Assembly (NCBI RefSeq): GCF_000378385.1
Contig: NZ_KB899673.1
Coordinates: 90,797 to 154,796, forward strand
DNA length: 64,000 bases
Reading direction: 5' to 3'
Origin: Paenibacillus daejeonensis DSM 15491
Lineage (GTDB): Bacteria; Bacillota; Bacilli; Paenibacillales; Paenibacillaceae
Below the pieces are notes generated by a model. That model was given only the letters and a program-made list of their open reading frames with translations, was not told the origin of the DNA and made no database searches. This document shows, in pieces, positions 32,750 through 41,222 of this stretch (the stretch's first letter is position 1; every line of letters begins with the position of its first letter). The translations under genes were made by a program, and so were the position numbers.

Positions 32750-34411
32750 TTACCAGCCGATATGCTGTACGCCCTGTGCCAACAACTCATCCTTGTTGGC
32801 GTCCAGATACGCTTGCATCGGACCGTAGATGACTTCACGGAATTGCTGCTCCCACTGCTGGACGCGCTGATCGAACTCCTCCATGGAGATCCGGCCCATA
32901 ATGGCTTCGACTGCGAAGCTGTTGATCGCCAGACGCGATTCCGGAGCTTGCAGCAGTGCATCCCCCTCAGCCGCATAGCCTGGCAGATCGCCGATGCCGT
33001 TGGCACGGGCCTGTTGGTCGATGACCTCGATACTGTCATAGACTTCCTTGTGATAATCCTCTCCAAGTACAGTCAGATTGGCAGCTTGCTTGGACTCCTG
33101 TCCATCCACGAATCCGAAGAGGAGCGCCAGATGCAGGGACCAGTAATCCTCGGAACCTGTACCAATCTTGTCGGTCGGGACGCGCTGACCGTCGACTGTG
33201 TTGTAGGTTACGCCCTCACCCTCATAACCCCAGAACAACGCTTCATACAATTCATCCGAAGCGAAGCCCTCAATGACACGCCACGCCCGGTCTTTATCCT
33301 GTGTACTCTCCGGAATATACAAGCCATGCGTAATGATCGGCAGGCCACTCTTGGCTTCAGCATACCTTGGATCTCTCAGTACGGATGGCGGACTGCTCAG
33401 CGGCGGTGCAAACAACCATTTGACATCCTTGGCATGTGGCGGCAGAGTCGGCTCCGTCTTGTAATAGGAAGCTCCGGCCGCAATGTTGTCCGCACTCATC
33501 ACTTGCAGCAGCACCGTATTATTGATGACCCGCTCATTGTAGGTTTGATCGTCATTGGTCGCGAACTCTTTGTCCAGCAGCCCCTCGGCGTACAAGTCGC
33601 GCATCACTTGCGTAGCCTCGCGAAACTCGGGCGTCAAGACATTGGGGATAATCTCACCGTCTTCTACCCGCCATTGGTAAGGAAGTGCTCCGTACCAGTA
33701 GTAGATGACACCGCCACCGTTGCCGAATACATAATCACCGGCTACCGAGTTGGACAGGATGATCGCATCAGGAACCTCGCGTTTGACGACGCGGAAGAAC
33801 TCGATCCACTCTTCGACCGAGGTCGGCCATACCCCGTTGTTATATTGATCGATCAGTTCTCCACGCATCATGTGAACTCCGGAACCCTGCGGTCCCTTGT
33901 CCCACGCCATTGGAATCCGCCAGTAATTGCCACTGACTGGATCTTTGGCGAACTCCATCATTTCTGGTGTAATATACTTTTGAACTTGTGGCGAATTGTC
34001 ATAGTACGACTTGAGGTCGATAAAGGCGCCTTGGCGCGCGAGCGGATAAGCTTCATCGGGTAGCCAGGAATGGACAATATCAGTCATATCGCCGGATGCG
34101 GTCATCAGATTAAACCGGGTCTGGAAATCCGCGTAGCTCGGGATATCAATCTCCAGATCGACATTGGCGTAATCCTCGACGATGTTAATAAATTTGTTGT
34201 TGCTGGGATCTACGCCATCCGGATGTGGCAGACCGGAATCTCCCATGAACATCGTCATGCTGACTCTGGGCTCATCAGCGTTAGGCTCATTTCCCTCATT
34301 CACAACAGAGTCAGGATTATTGGGGCCGTTATTCCCGGTGCAACCTGACACGATGATCGACACAACCAACAACAATGCGAATCCGATGGCAAAGCGTTTT
34401 GACTTTCTCAA
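32750..34411 (-). CDS. LplA-type substrate-binding lipoprotein, TTG start
   Basis: About 553 residues, the large LplA class of binding proteins. Signal and lipobox are FAIGFALLLVVSIIVSGC. The frame is open from an ATG at 34462, but that adds 17 polar residues before the signal; GGGGAGG stands 9 bases before a TTG at 34411 whose product begins M-RKSKRF directly ahead of the hydrophobic core, so TTG is the likely start. The body has YYWYGALPYQWRVEDGEI and ESTQDKDRAWRVIEGFASD. It heads the importer genes of the presumed aminosugar/cyclitol region. Confidence 0.88.
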   Translation of the reverse strand: MRKSKRFAIGFALLLVVSIIVSGCTGNNGPNNPDSVVNEGNEPNADEPRVSMTMFMGDSGLPHPDGVDPSNNKFINIVEDYANVDLEIDIPSYADFQTRFNLMTASGDMTDIVHSWLPDEAYPLARQGAFIDLKSYYDNSPQVQKYITPEMMEFAKDPVSGNYWRIPMAWDKGPQGSGVHMMRGELIDQYNNGVWPTSVEEWIEFFRVVKREVPDAIILSNSVAGDYVFGNGGGVIYYWYGALPYQWRVEDGEIIPNVLTPEFREATQVMRDLYAEGLLDKEFATNDDQTYNERVINNTVLLQVMSADNIAAGASYYKTEPTLPPHAKDVKWLFAPPLSSPPSVLRDPRYAEAKSGLPIITHGLYIPESTQDKDRAWRVIEGFASDELYEALFWGYEGEGVTYNTVDGQRVPTDKIGTGSEDYWSLHLALLFGFVDGQESKQAANLTVLGEDYHKEVYDSIEVIDQQARANGIGDLPGYAAEGDALLQAPESRLAINSFAVEAIMGRISMEEFDQRVQQWEQQFREVIYGPMQAYLDANKDELLAQGVQHIGW

Positions 34412-34553
34412 CTCGTCCAACCTCCCCTTAATGATAAAGCCTCCAAGCTCGTCTTGCATCAACCATCCAAAAACTTATGTCATCTATATTAACAAATGAT
34501 TGCTGCCCACGAACACGAACCTGACATCTTCACTGAAAAAAAAGGAGGGCCGG

Positions 34554-35846
34554 CTAAGGTTCCAGCAACTCCAAACAGCTATGCTTGACCTTCTCCTCAA
34601 TGGCTGGGTGAAAAGGGGCAGGCATAAAGAAATAGCGAGTCGAATCGATCGCTTCATATCCGCCTTCAGCCAACTGATCAGCAGTAGGGATATAGCCGAT
34701 CATCCCGTTTGTATAGCCGAGGATCAACGTCATGCCCGTGGTTCGAGATTTGATGTATAGACCATATTCCGCAACCAGCTCGGTGTTGGTCGCCAGCACC
34801 TGCAATCCCTCTGCGAGCTGCAATACCGTAATCTCCATTGGCAAGAAAGGGGTCAGACGCTCCGGCGAAGCGAGAAGCATCTTGCTCCACTCGCCTGAGA
34901 CCCACGTGTCAGCTGTGAGCGCCTGCAGTTCCTCCTCACTGGGCAGATCCTGGAGTGGCGCCTGAAGAATCTGCATACGAACCGTCAAGGCTACGGTTGG
35001 TAAGGGCTGCAGTGGACCACGGAGCAGCTCTAGTACGTCGGCAGCGAGCGATTCTCCAAAGGCCCTTACATCGGCATCCGTTCCATCGAAGAACAGCTCG
35101 CCCGCCTTCGCTGGATTATTGTCGCCACAGCAGCCTTGCAGATAACCGCAGATGGCTCCGCCCCCAATCTCCCGCTCCAGAAGCTCCATGGCAACTCCGC
35201 AGAACTCCGAAGAGAGCGTGTTGGCAGGCGAGATTACGGGATGACAGGCATAATTGATCAGCACAGCCTTGGTCTTGCCCGACATCGACCGATAACGAAC
35301 CACATTCAGATCGGAGTCCAGTGCGCCATCCGGATTAGCCTGACCCATACAGACACCGTCTACCATCCGACGACGATGAACCGCGAGATAGCTGCTACCC
35401 TGCCCAACTTCCGTAAGCACCGTCTCCAGATCGCCCATGGCCTCTTCGATGCCCGCCAGGACGGCGGCTTCCAGATCGGCCATGTAATCAGGGTCCATCT
35501 TGCCGAGCAACTCTGAGAACTGGCTACTTGTCTGTGGACCGGAGTGCGAATGGGTCCCGTGCAGCAAAATGGCCTCCTCGGGTATGCCCCATTGCAGTGC
35601 GATGGCCTGTCTCAGTTCCCCTACGCGCTCGCTGCCCCACCAGATCAGATCTGCCGAGATGAGCAGACTCGAGGACAGCTTCCCGTCCTCAGCACTCTGA
35701 CGAAAGGCAAAGATTCGCGCATAGATTGGATGAACCACCTCCGTATAGGGACCTTGTCCAATCCGTGAGGCAAACCCGGCCAGTTCTACCGGCTGGCGGG
35801 GCGTAATGTCCACCTTGGCTGTGCCTAGCCATAACTGTGCTTCCAC
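34554..35846 (-). CDS. Neutral/alkaline ceramidase N-terminal domain-like protein
   Basis: 430 residues, much shorter than true neutral ceramidases (about 650-750). Family motifs are TAKVDITPRQPVELAGFASR, LLHGTHSHSGPQTSS (metal-binding histidines) and YLQGCCGDNNPA. No signal peptide, so it acts in the cytoplasm, which argues against a lipid role; proteins of this kind occur in sugar catabolic clusters. It starts with GTG directly after the TAA of the Gfo/Idh gene, with GGAGGTGG upstream. Eight Ts follow the gene but I cannot draw a clean stem. An amide hydrolase on an acylated amino sugar or cyclitol is my inference. Confidence 0.78.
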   Translation of the reverse strand: MEAQLWLGTAKVDITPRQPVELAGFASRIGQGPYTEVVHPIYARIFAFRQSAEDGKLSSSLLISADLIWWGSERVGELRQAIALQWGIPEEAILLHGTHSHSGPQTSSQFSELLGKMDPDYMADLEAAVLAGIEEAMGDLETVLTEVGQGSSYLAVHRRRMVDGVCMGQANPDGALDSDLNVVRYRSMSGKTKAVLINYACHPVISPANTLSSEFCGVAMELLEREIGGGAICGYLQGCCGDNNPAKAGELFFDGTDADVRAFGESLAADVLELLRGPLQPLPTVALTVRMQILQAPLQDLPSEEELQALTADTWVSGEWSKMLLASPERLTPFLPMEITVLQLAEGLQVLATNTELVAEYGLYIKSRTTGMTLILGYTNGMIGYIPTADQLAEGGYEAIDSTRYFFMPAPFHPAIEEKVKHSCLELLEP

Positions 35847-36845
35847 TTAGGCACCACCTCCAATAGCGACCGGTGCCTGGCGTTCAGCCGAGGCATATGC
35901 CGCTAGGGCGACCTTCGCGGCTGCATATCCATCTTCACCGTTAACCGGCACCAGCGTCCCGCTCTGCAGTGCATCGACCCAGGCGTCTATCAGCGCTTGG
36001 TTGATATCGACACCCCAATTAACCCATTGGGACTTGGCAGCGTCATTGCTGTAGAGATGCACCTTGTCAGCCAGCGCATCCACCTCCAGCACACCAGTTG
36101 TACCGATGATCTCCAGCCGCACATCCCCCCAGGTTGGATAGGAGGTGGAGCGTGACCAACTGGGGTCGAGCACGCCAATGACTCCATTGTCAAAGGTGAG
36201 GTGGATCATCGCTGCATCATCAACTTCAGCTTCCGGAACGAATAGCTTGCCTACTTCCGCATACACCGAGCTCACTTGAGCATTCAGAAACCAGTGCATC
36301 AAATCCATCACATGAACCGTGTGATCGATGACGGCTCCGCCACCCGACAGCGCCGGATCGACGAACCAGCCTTCGCCCCGCAGTCCGCGATTATAGCCCT
36401 TCACAGCCAGAATTTCTCCGAGCTCGCCACGCTCCAGCCTGTGCTTGGCCGTCTGAACCGCTGGCGCAAAGCGGCATGGAAAAGCAGTCATCAGCTGTAC
36501 ACCGTGCTGACTGCAAGCAGCAATCATTGCCTGCATCTCTCCATCAGACAGGCCCAGAGGCTTCTCGCACAGCACATGCTTCCCGGCCTTCGCTGCTGCA
36601 ATCGTCATCTCGGCATGACGGGCGTTCTCCGAGCAGATGACCACCGCATCGATATCAGAGGCCAATAATGTCTCATAATCCGTAAAGTAAGCCATCCCGT
36701 AATGTGCCACCGTTCCTTGAACACGCTCCGACAGTTCATCATAGATTCCCGTCACCTCGACGTCGGGACGCTGGGACAGCCAGTGCAGGAAGAAACCTGC
36801 GTGACCGTGAGCAAAACTCATCATCCCTACCTTCAACTTCTTCAT
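35847..36845 (-). CDS. Gfo/Idh/MocA family oxidoreductase
   Basis: 332 residues. N-terminal Rossmann part (VGMMSFAHGHAGFFLHWLSQ) and the catalytic-lysine motif HVLCEKPLGLSD; the C-terminal domain has SGGGAVIDHTVHVMDLMHWF with the catalytic histidine region. It should oxidise a sugar or cyclitol hydroxyl with NAD(P). It overlaps the preceding gene by 4 bases (ATGA) and is followed at once by the ceramidase-like gene, so all are translated together. Family sure, substrate not. Confidence 0.9.
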   Translation of the reverse strand: MKKLKVGMMSFAHGHAGFFLHWLSQRPDVEVTGIYDELSERVQGTVAHYGMAYFTDYETLLASDIDAVVICSENARHAEMTIAAAKAGKHVLCEKPLGLSDGEMQAMIAACSQHGVQLMTAFPCRFAPAVQTAKHRLERGELGEILAVKGYNRGLRGEGWFVDPALSGGGAVIDHTVHVMDLMHWFLNAQVSSVYAEVGKLFVPEAEVDDAAMIHLTFDNGVIGVLDPSWSRSTSYPTWGDVRLEIIGTTGVLEVDALADKVHLYSNDAAKSQWVNWGVDINQALIDAWVDALQSGTLVPVNGEDGYAAAKVALAAYASAERQAPVAIGGGA

Positions 36846-37831
36846 GATCCAGCCGTCACCTGCCTTCCCTTCTCTTGGAGTGCCAACTGCACCGGCATGC
36901 CTTGCTTAACGGAATCGGCTGCAGCCACAGCCAGCTCAAGAGCCGCGCGTGCACCGGCCATTCGCTCAGCTACGACCGCCGGCTCCAAGCTGAGCCATAT
37001 GTCCAGCTCCTGATAATGCAGCCCCTCCGCTGCATGCCCCGGCTGAGCATAGCCAACTGCCGGCGCGGCTGCCTGACGCCGGAGCAGCAGGCTGCGGTCA
37101 TTGCCGCCCGAAGTCAGAATGCCTGTGCTGGCGGCGACTTCGTAATCGCTGACCATCAGACCATCCGGACTCCAGTACCCCAGCACATTCGCGATTGCGT
37201 CATTCGCGAAGCGAAGCGTAATCATGACCTGAGCACCGCCCTCCTGCTCACGCCCGCTGGCATAGACGGTCCTCACCTCGCCGAGCATCCCTTGCAGAAA
37301 ATCCAGCTCCTCCACTAATCGATCCATAATGAGGAGGTCAACCAGCGAGCCTGGTTCCGCACTGCGTTCCGGAAGCGGGCCACACCACTTCGCATGAATG
37401 ACCCCTGGAGTGCCTACGCTGCCGCCCTGCACCAGCTGACGCAGCATCGCATGCTCGGGTGAATACCGCTTGGCTTGCCGCACATGCAGCTTCACGCCGC
37501 TCTCGCCGCAAGCTGCGAGCAGACGATCGGCCTCTGCCACTGAGCGGCCCAGCGGCTGCTCGACCGCAAGATCCGCCCCCGAAGCGGCAACCGTCATTAA
37601 CAGGTCCACAGCATCCGCCGCAGGTCGGCTCCAGCAGCACAGCTGCGGGTTGATCTCGGAGAGCATCTCTTGCATCGAAGTGTAGGCCGGTACCCCGAAG
37701 CGCAAGGCAAGCGCTTCGGCCAGCTCCGGCTGTTCGTCATACACGGCGGCCAGGGTGAAGGCCTTAGATGCAGATAGTTGCTCTGCATAAGCTGCCCCCA
37801 GAGGGCCGCAACCCGCAAGTACCGTTTTCAT
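36842..37831 (-). CDS. Gfo/Idh/MocA-like protein lacking the catalytic lysine
   Basis: About 329 residues. The Rossmann motif is LAGCGPLGAAYAE. Where active family members have EKP, this one reads LAVEQPLGRS, and the histidine of the usual GG-xxxDxGxH-xxD helix is missing (PGSLVDLLIMDRLVEELDFL). It is therefore probably not a working dehydrogenase; it may be a partner subunit or sensor of the adjacent family member. AGGAGG lies 7 bases before the ATG at 37831, which I use instead of the open-frame start at 37867. It lies between the DegT aminotransferase and the intact Gfo/Idh gene. Confidence 0.82.
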   Translation of the reverse strand: MKTVLAGCGPLGAAYAEQLSASKAFTLAAVYDEQPELAEALALRFGVPAYTSMQEMLSEINPQLCCWSRPAADAVDLLMTVAASGADLAVEQPLGRSVAEADRLLAACGESGVKLHVRQAKRYSPEHAMLRQLVQGGSVGTPGVIHAKWCGPLPERSAEPGSLVDLLIMDRLVEELDFLQGMLGEVRTVYASGREQEGGAQVMITLRFANDAIANVLGYWSPDGLMVSDYEVAASTGILTSGGNDRSLLLRRQAAAPAVGYAQPGHAAEGLHYQELDIWLSLEPAVVAERMAGARAALELAVAAADSVKQGMPVQLALQEKGRQVTAGS

Positions 37832-37871
37832 GTCATCGCCTCCTGGTTCATCTCGGCCCGTAGGCAAGAAC

Positions 37872-39092
37872 TCAAGAATATGATTGTACGACCTTTTTCA
37901 GTGCTTTAGCAATATCGTGCATCGCTTCTTCAGGCTCCAAGAGCGTCACCTGGGTAAGCCAGAGCGCTTCATTCTCGCAGACACGCTCACTGACCGGGCA
38001 GCTATAGACGTGGTCTCTCCCACTCAATTCTTTGGAGGCATTCTGAATGGCCGGATTCAGGTTCAGCGAATTGTAGCCAGTGAGGATGAAGATGCCCTCG
38101 GCATTGACCTTCGCGATGAAGTCGTCTTTGTCGATTCGCGCCCCCAGCTCGGAATCCAGTTTGAACATGTATAGATGATTGGAGTGACGGGTCACACGGG
38201 AATCGCGCTTCAGAATCGTGATGCCATCGATTTCGCTTAGTAGCTCATCCAGCACCTTGACATTGGCTTCCCGACGTTGCAGCTGTTCCTCAAGCCGTGT
38301 CATCTGACCGAGCACGAGCGCCGCCTGGAACTCGGTGAGCCGGAAGTTTTGACCAATCCGCTCATGCTGATACCACTTGCCGCCCGGAATCCGTCCGACA
38401 TTGATCAGGGACCAGGTTTGCTCCCAATAATCGTAGTTGTTCGTCGTAATAATACCGCCTTCGCCGGAGTTGAGGTTCTTGCTCGACTGTAAGCTGAAGG
38501 TGCCCAGATCGCCAATGGTCCCAACGAACTCCCCATCCCACTTGGCACCGATTGCTTGTGCAGCATCCTCAATGACCTTGAGATCATGCTTGCGCGCAAT
38601 CTCCATGATGCGCGTCATGTTGGCCGGGCCGCCAGCGATATGAACAGGGACAATCGCCCGTGTCCGTTCGGTAATGGCCGCTTCAATCTTCTCTGGATCA
38701 ATGAGCAGCGTATCCTCTTCCACGTCCACGAAGACAGGAATGGCACCGAATGCGAGGACGGCCGAAGCTGTCGCTACGAAGGTATAGGGCGGCACAATGA
38801 CTTCATCGCCGGCTTTGATGCCTGCGGCTTGCAGCGCGACCGTAATTGCAACCGTACCGTTCACCATGCCAATCGCATGCTTAGCTCCCTGCAACTCAGC
38901 AAACTTCACCTCCATCTGTGGCAGCTTGCCGTACATCGAACCGGGTTCAAAAATCCCTCCCCAGTTACCTGATTCCAGAACCTCCATAACGAGCTTGCGC
39001 TCCGTATCGTCAAATATCGGCCATCTCGCGGTCCAACCCCCACTGCGTACCGGTGTACCCCCGTCGATCGCCAATTTTTCTGTTTGCTCCAT
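37872..39092 (-). CDS. DegT/DnrJ/EryC1/StrS family aminotransferase
   Basis: About 406 residues. It starts MEQTEKLAIDGGTPVR, the standard opening of this family; GGAGG is 10 bases before that ATG (39092), so the longer open frame to 39227 is rejected. The PLP lysine is in FSLQSSKNLNSGEGG and the phosphate and Asp region in PVHIAGGPANM and VIEDAAQAIGAKWDGEFVG. It transfers an amino group to or from a keto-sugar or keto-cyclitol. First gene of the leftward run that leads to two Gfo/Idh proteins, which is the pairing seen in 3-amino-sugar (Ntd) and aminocyclitol pathways. Confidence 0.9.
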   Translation of the reverse strand: MEQTEKLAIDGGTPVRSGGWTARWPIFDDTERKLVMEVLESGNWGGIFEPGSMYGKLPQMEVKFAELQGAKHAIGMVNGTVAITVALQAAGIKAGDEVIVPPYTFVATASAVLAFGAIPVFVDVEEDTLLIDPEKIEAAITERTRAIVPVHIAGGPANMTRIMEIARKHDLKVIEDAAQAIGAKWDGEFVGTIGDLGTFSLQSSKNLNSGEGGIITTNNYDYWEQTWSLINVGRIPGGKWYQHERIGQNFRLTEFQAALVLGQMTRLEEQLQRREANVKVLDELLSEIDGITILKRDSRVTRHSNHLYMFKLDSELGARIDKDDFIAKVNAEGIFILTGYNSLNLNPAIQNASKELSGRDHVYSCPVSERVCENEALWLTQVTLLEPEEAMHDIAKALKKVVQSYS

Positions 39093-39148
39093 GTCGTTGT
39101 CTCCTCCCAAGCTTCCACGTAATTGAATATGAATTCTGACAATTACTA

Positions 39149-39165
39149 TGGTAATATAAATACCA
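39149..39165. promoter_or_regulatory. Dyad between aminotransferase and AraC genes
   Basis: TGGTA-ATATAAA-TACCA, 5-bp arms, 7-base centre, in the 133-base divergent region. A possible operator for the AraC protein; short, so only moderate support. Confidence 0.35.
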
Positions 39166-39225
39166 AGACGTGATAGGTCATAAAATGAACGGGTTAAGCC
39201 ATTTTTTAATGTAGGAGCGACAGCC

Positions 39226-40134
39226 ATGAATAATATCCCTGACTATCATGATGCTCTCGGCACCGCCAATCTCAAAAAAGGGCAGCTTCCTTTTTATATT
39301 CTCGATGTCCGTATCCATCAGATCATTCACCTGCATCATCACGATTTCGCGGAGTTATCCTTTGTCATTGAAGGCAGTGGTGTGGAGGTCATTAACGGCG
39401 TCACGCATGAATTGCGACCAGGTACGGCCTCATTTTTACTGCCCCATCATTTTCATGAGATTCGCAGCAGTTCGGATCAACCCTTGCGAATGTATTGCTG
39501 CATGTTTGACATCAGCATGCTCTTTGGTTCACAATACGATTTTGAATTGATGGGACGCCTGTTGCAGACCGGAGGGGATCTTCCTTCGTATGTGAATTTT
39601 GACGAAGCAATGACCACTCGCCTGATCCGCATGTTCGAAGATATGACAGCCGAATACCAGTCCGATGACTTCGGCAAATACAGCTTTATCAGATCCAAGC
39701 TCCTCGAAGCCCTGCTCTGTTTCGCCAGATTGCAGACACAGCAGAGAATGCAGCAGGAGGCTTATACCCGGGTTCAGGAATCGGACAAGAAATTCTGGAG
39801 AATCATCCAGTATATCCACCTGCATTATACGGATAAGCTCACACTGGACGATCTCTCCCAGCGCTTCAACCTGAGCGCGCCTTATATCAGTCAATCGTTC
39901 AAACGCCTGTATGGCCAAGGCTTCCTCGCGTACATCCATGTGCTGCGCATCAACAACGCGCTGAGCTTGCTCGCCTCGACGGAGATGTCCATCGCCGACA
40001 TAACCGCTCAGGTCGGCTTCGACTCCTACCGCAGCTTCACCCGCGTGTTCAAGAAGCTCAAGGGCACAACCCCTGGGGAGTATCGCGACTCCTTCCAGAC
40101 CGTAGAGCCGGCGGCCGCATCGGGCGGGCAATAG
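39226..40134 (+). CDS. AraC family transcriptional regulator
   Basis: 302 residues. An N-terminal cupin-type sensor (HQIIHLHHHDFAELSFVIEG; GTASFLLPHHFHEI) and a C-terminal double helix-turn-helix (LTLDDLSQRFNLSAPYISQS; SIADITAQVGFDSYRSFTRV). TAGGAGCG stands before the ATG. It is divergent from the DegT/Gfo-Idh run and most likely controls it in response to the imported compound. Confidence 0.92.
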   Translation: MNNIPDYHDALGTANLKKGQLPFYILDVRIHQIIHLHHHDFAELSFVIEGSGVEVINGVTHELRPGTASFLLPHHFHEIRSSSDQPLRMYCCMFDISMLFGSQYDFELMGRLLQTGGDLPSYVNFDEAMTTRLIRMFEDMTAEYQSDDFGKYSFIRSKLLEALLCFARLQTQQRMQQEAYTRVQESDKKFWRIIQYIHLHYTDKLTLDDLSQRFNLSAPYISQSFKRLYGQGFLAYIHVLRINNALSLLASTEMSIADITAQVGFDSYRSFTRVFKKLKGTTPGEYRDSFQTVEPAAASGGQ

Positions 40135-40152
40135 TGCACTACACTAGGCAAG

Positions 40153-40670
40153 GAACAAATCATCCTGCGGATGATTCTAAGTGACTCATCCCCTTGCTCT
40201 GACGACCGACCTGATGCGTTACAGCTGCCGATCAGCGAGTTGCCGAGCAATAGAGGAACAAAGGTGTGTTACAGTTGGTGCTGAGTGGGGATCCGTGCAA
40301 ATAGAGGAAGAAAAGTGCGTTACAGCGGCCGATCAGCGGGTTGCCAGGCAAATAGAGGAACAAAGGTGCGTTACAGTTGGTGCTGAGTGGGGATCCATGC
40401 AAATAGAGGAAGAAAAGTGCGTTACAGCGGCCGATCAGCGGGTTGCAAGGCAAATAGAGGAACAAAGGTGCGTTACAGCTGGTGCTGAGTGGGGTTCCGT
40501 GCAAATAGAGGAAGAAAAGTACGTTACAGCCGCCAATCAGCGGGTTGCAAGGCAAATAGAGGAACAAAGGTGCGTTACAGCTGGTGCTGAGTGGGGATCC
40601 GTGCAAATAGAGGAAGAAAAGTGCGTTACATCCGCCAATCATCGGGTTGACGGACACATGTTACCCACAA
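40153..40670. repeat. 51-bp tandem array A with conserved flanks, alternating unit types
   Basis: Unit starts at 40216, 40266, 40317, 40368, 40419, 40470, 40521, 40572 and a partial at 40623. All begin G(C/T)GTTACAG and end AAATAGAGGAA(C/G)AAA(G/A)GT; odd units carry CCGATCAGCGGGTTGC, even ones GGTGCTGAGTGGGGATCC, giving a 102-bp higher-order unit. The left flank starts with the dyad AATCATCC-TGC-GGATGATT (40158-40176) and runs GACTCATCCCCTTGCTCT; the right flank is CGGACACATGTTACCCACAA. Both flanks recur at 62.7-63.0 kb. Open frames on both strands (40181-40777 and 40232-40657) are products of the period being a multiple of three and are not genes. Confidence 0.92.
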
Positions 40671-40951
40671 ACAACCAAAAGACACCTGTTCGGATCATCC
40701 GAAGAGGTGCTTTTATTAAGGATAGCGATCATTTCTACGAAAGCATGAAAAATACTGGATATATCCGGATTGCCTGATGTCGCCTTAACTCCCAGGAAGT
40801 TCAGTCGTGCTCCCCATTCTTCCCGCTCCGCATCCTCGTAATGCTCCCCGTATTTGTCGAACAGGTAGACAAAGACAGTAGCCTTGATTTCTGTCCGTCC
40901 ATGATGAAATCGAAACTCCATTAAACGTTTCGATCTTTGCATTGGTTTCAT
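40661..40951 (-). CDS. Hypothetical protein, possibly a gene remnant
   Basis: 96 residues (MKPMQRSKRLMEFRFHHGRT, later YLFDKYGEHYEDAEREEWGA). I do not recognise it. The amino-acid makeup looks protein-like, but there is no good ribosome binding site and the last 16 codons run through a terminator hairpin and into the right flank of the repeat array, so the true end is unclear. It lies between two terminators. It may be the 5' part of a gene cut by the array. Confidence 0.3.
   Translation of the reverse strand: MKPMQRSKRLMEFRFHHGRTEIKATVFVYLFDKYGEHYEDAEREEWGARLNFLGVKATSGNPDISSIFHAFVEMIAILNKSTSSDDPNRCLLVVCG
40677..40714. terminator. Bidirectional terminator beside array A
   Basis: CACCT-g-TTCGGA-tca-TCCGAA-g-AGGTG, with AAAAG before and CTTTTATT after. 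It can end the AraC transcript coming through the array. Confidence 0.8.
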
Positions 40952-40970
40952 CTATTTAGAAAATAAGGAT

Positions 40971-41007
40971 AAAAAAGAACACCCGCTCGATTGTTCGAGG
41001 TAGGTGT
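40971..41007 (-). terminator. Terminator after the Gfo/Idh gene
   Basis: ACACC..CTCGA / TCGAG..GGTGT, followed on the minus strand by TC-T6. It closes the deaminase-deacetylase-oxidoreductase run. Confidence 0.8.
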
Positions 41008-41054
41008 CCTTGCGTCTTAGAATGAGAGGGTTGCCGAATGACGGAGCCCGAGCT

Positions 41055-41190
41055 AAAGGATCTGAGAGACCTTATTCCGACGATTTCGGCGTAATTGCGT
41101 CCTTAACGGAACTGACACGCCTTATTCGACGAATAGCCATTGGAAGTCCCCTCATTTTGTGCAAATAGCGGCGCTGAGTTCCGTTAAGCC
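41055..41190. repeat. Short degenerate ~50-bp repeat with inverted ends
   Basis: Two units start at 41062 (CTGAGAGACCTTATTCCGACG) and 41112 (CTGACACGCCTTATTCGACG), followed by a related CTCATTTTGTGCAAATAGCG segment. TTAACGGAAC (41103-41112) and GTTCCGTTAA (41178-41187) form a 10-bp inverted repeat. It is part of the 271-base gap before the Gfo/Idh gene and resembles the arrays at 24.4 kb in style. Confidence 0.55.
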
Positions 41191-41222
41191 AAGCAAGCAT
41201 GGATACGAAAACCTCAATACTG

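Noticed and set aside
32621..34063. 480-codon plus-strand frame opposite the LplA-type gene
   Set aside because: Antisense shadow of the binding-protein gene, which has a signal peptide, lipobox and known family motifs.
37832..37867. 12-residue N-terminal extension of the EQP-type Gfo/Idh protein
   Set aside because: AGGAGG is placed exactly for the ATG at 37831, and the extension adds nothing that fits the family's start.
39093..39227. 45-residue N-terminal extension of the DegT aminotransferase
   Set aside because: The family's normal start MEQTEKLAIDGG is preceded by GGAGG; the extension would overlap the divergent AraC start and promoter region.
40181..40777. 198-codon plus-strand frame and 141-codon minus-strand frame (40232-40657) over array A
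   Set aside because: The 51-bp period is a multiple of three and free of stops, so both strands stay open; the frames have repeat-like translations and no proper start signals.
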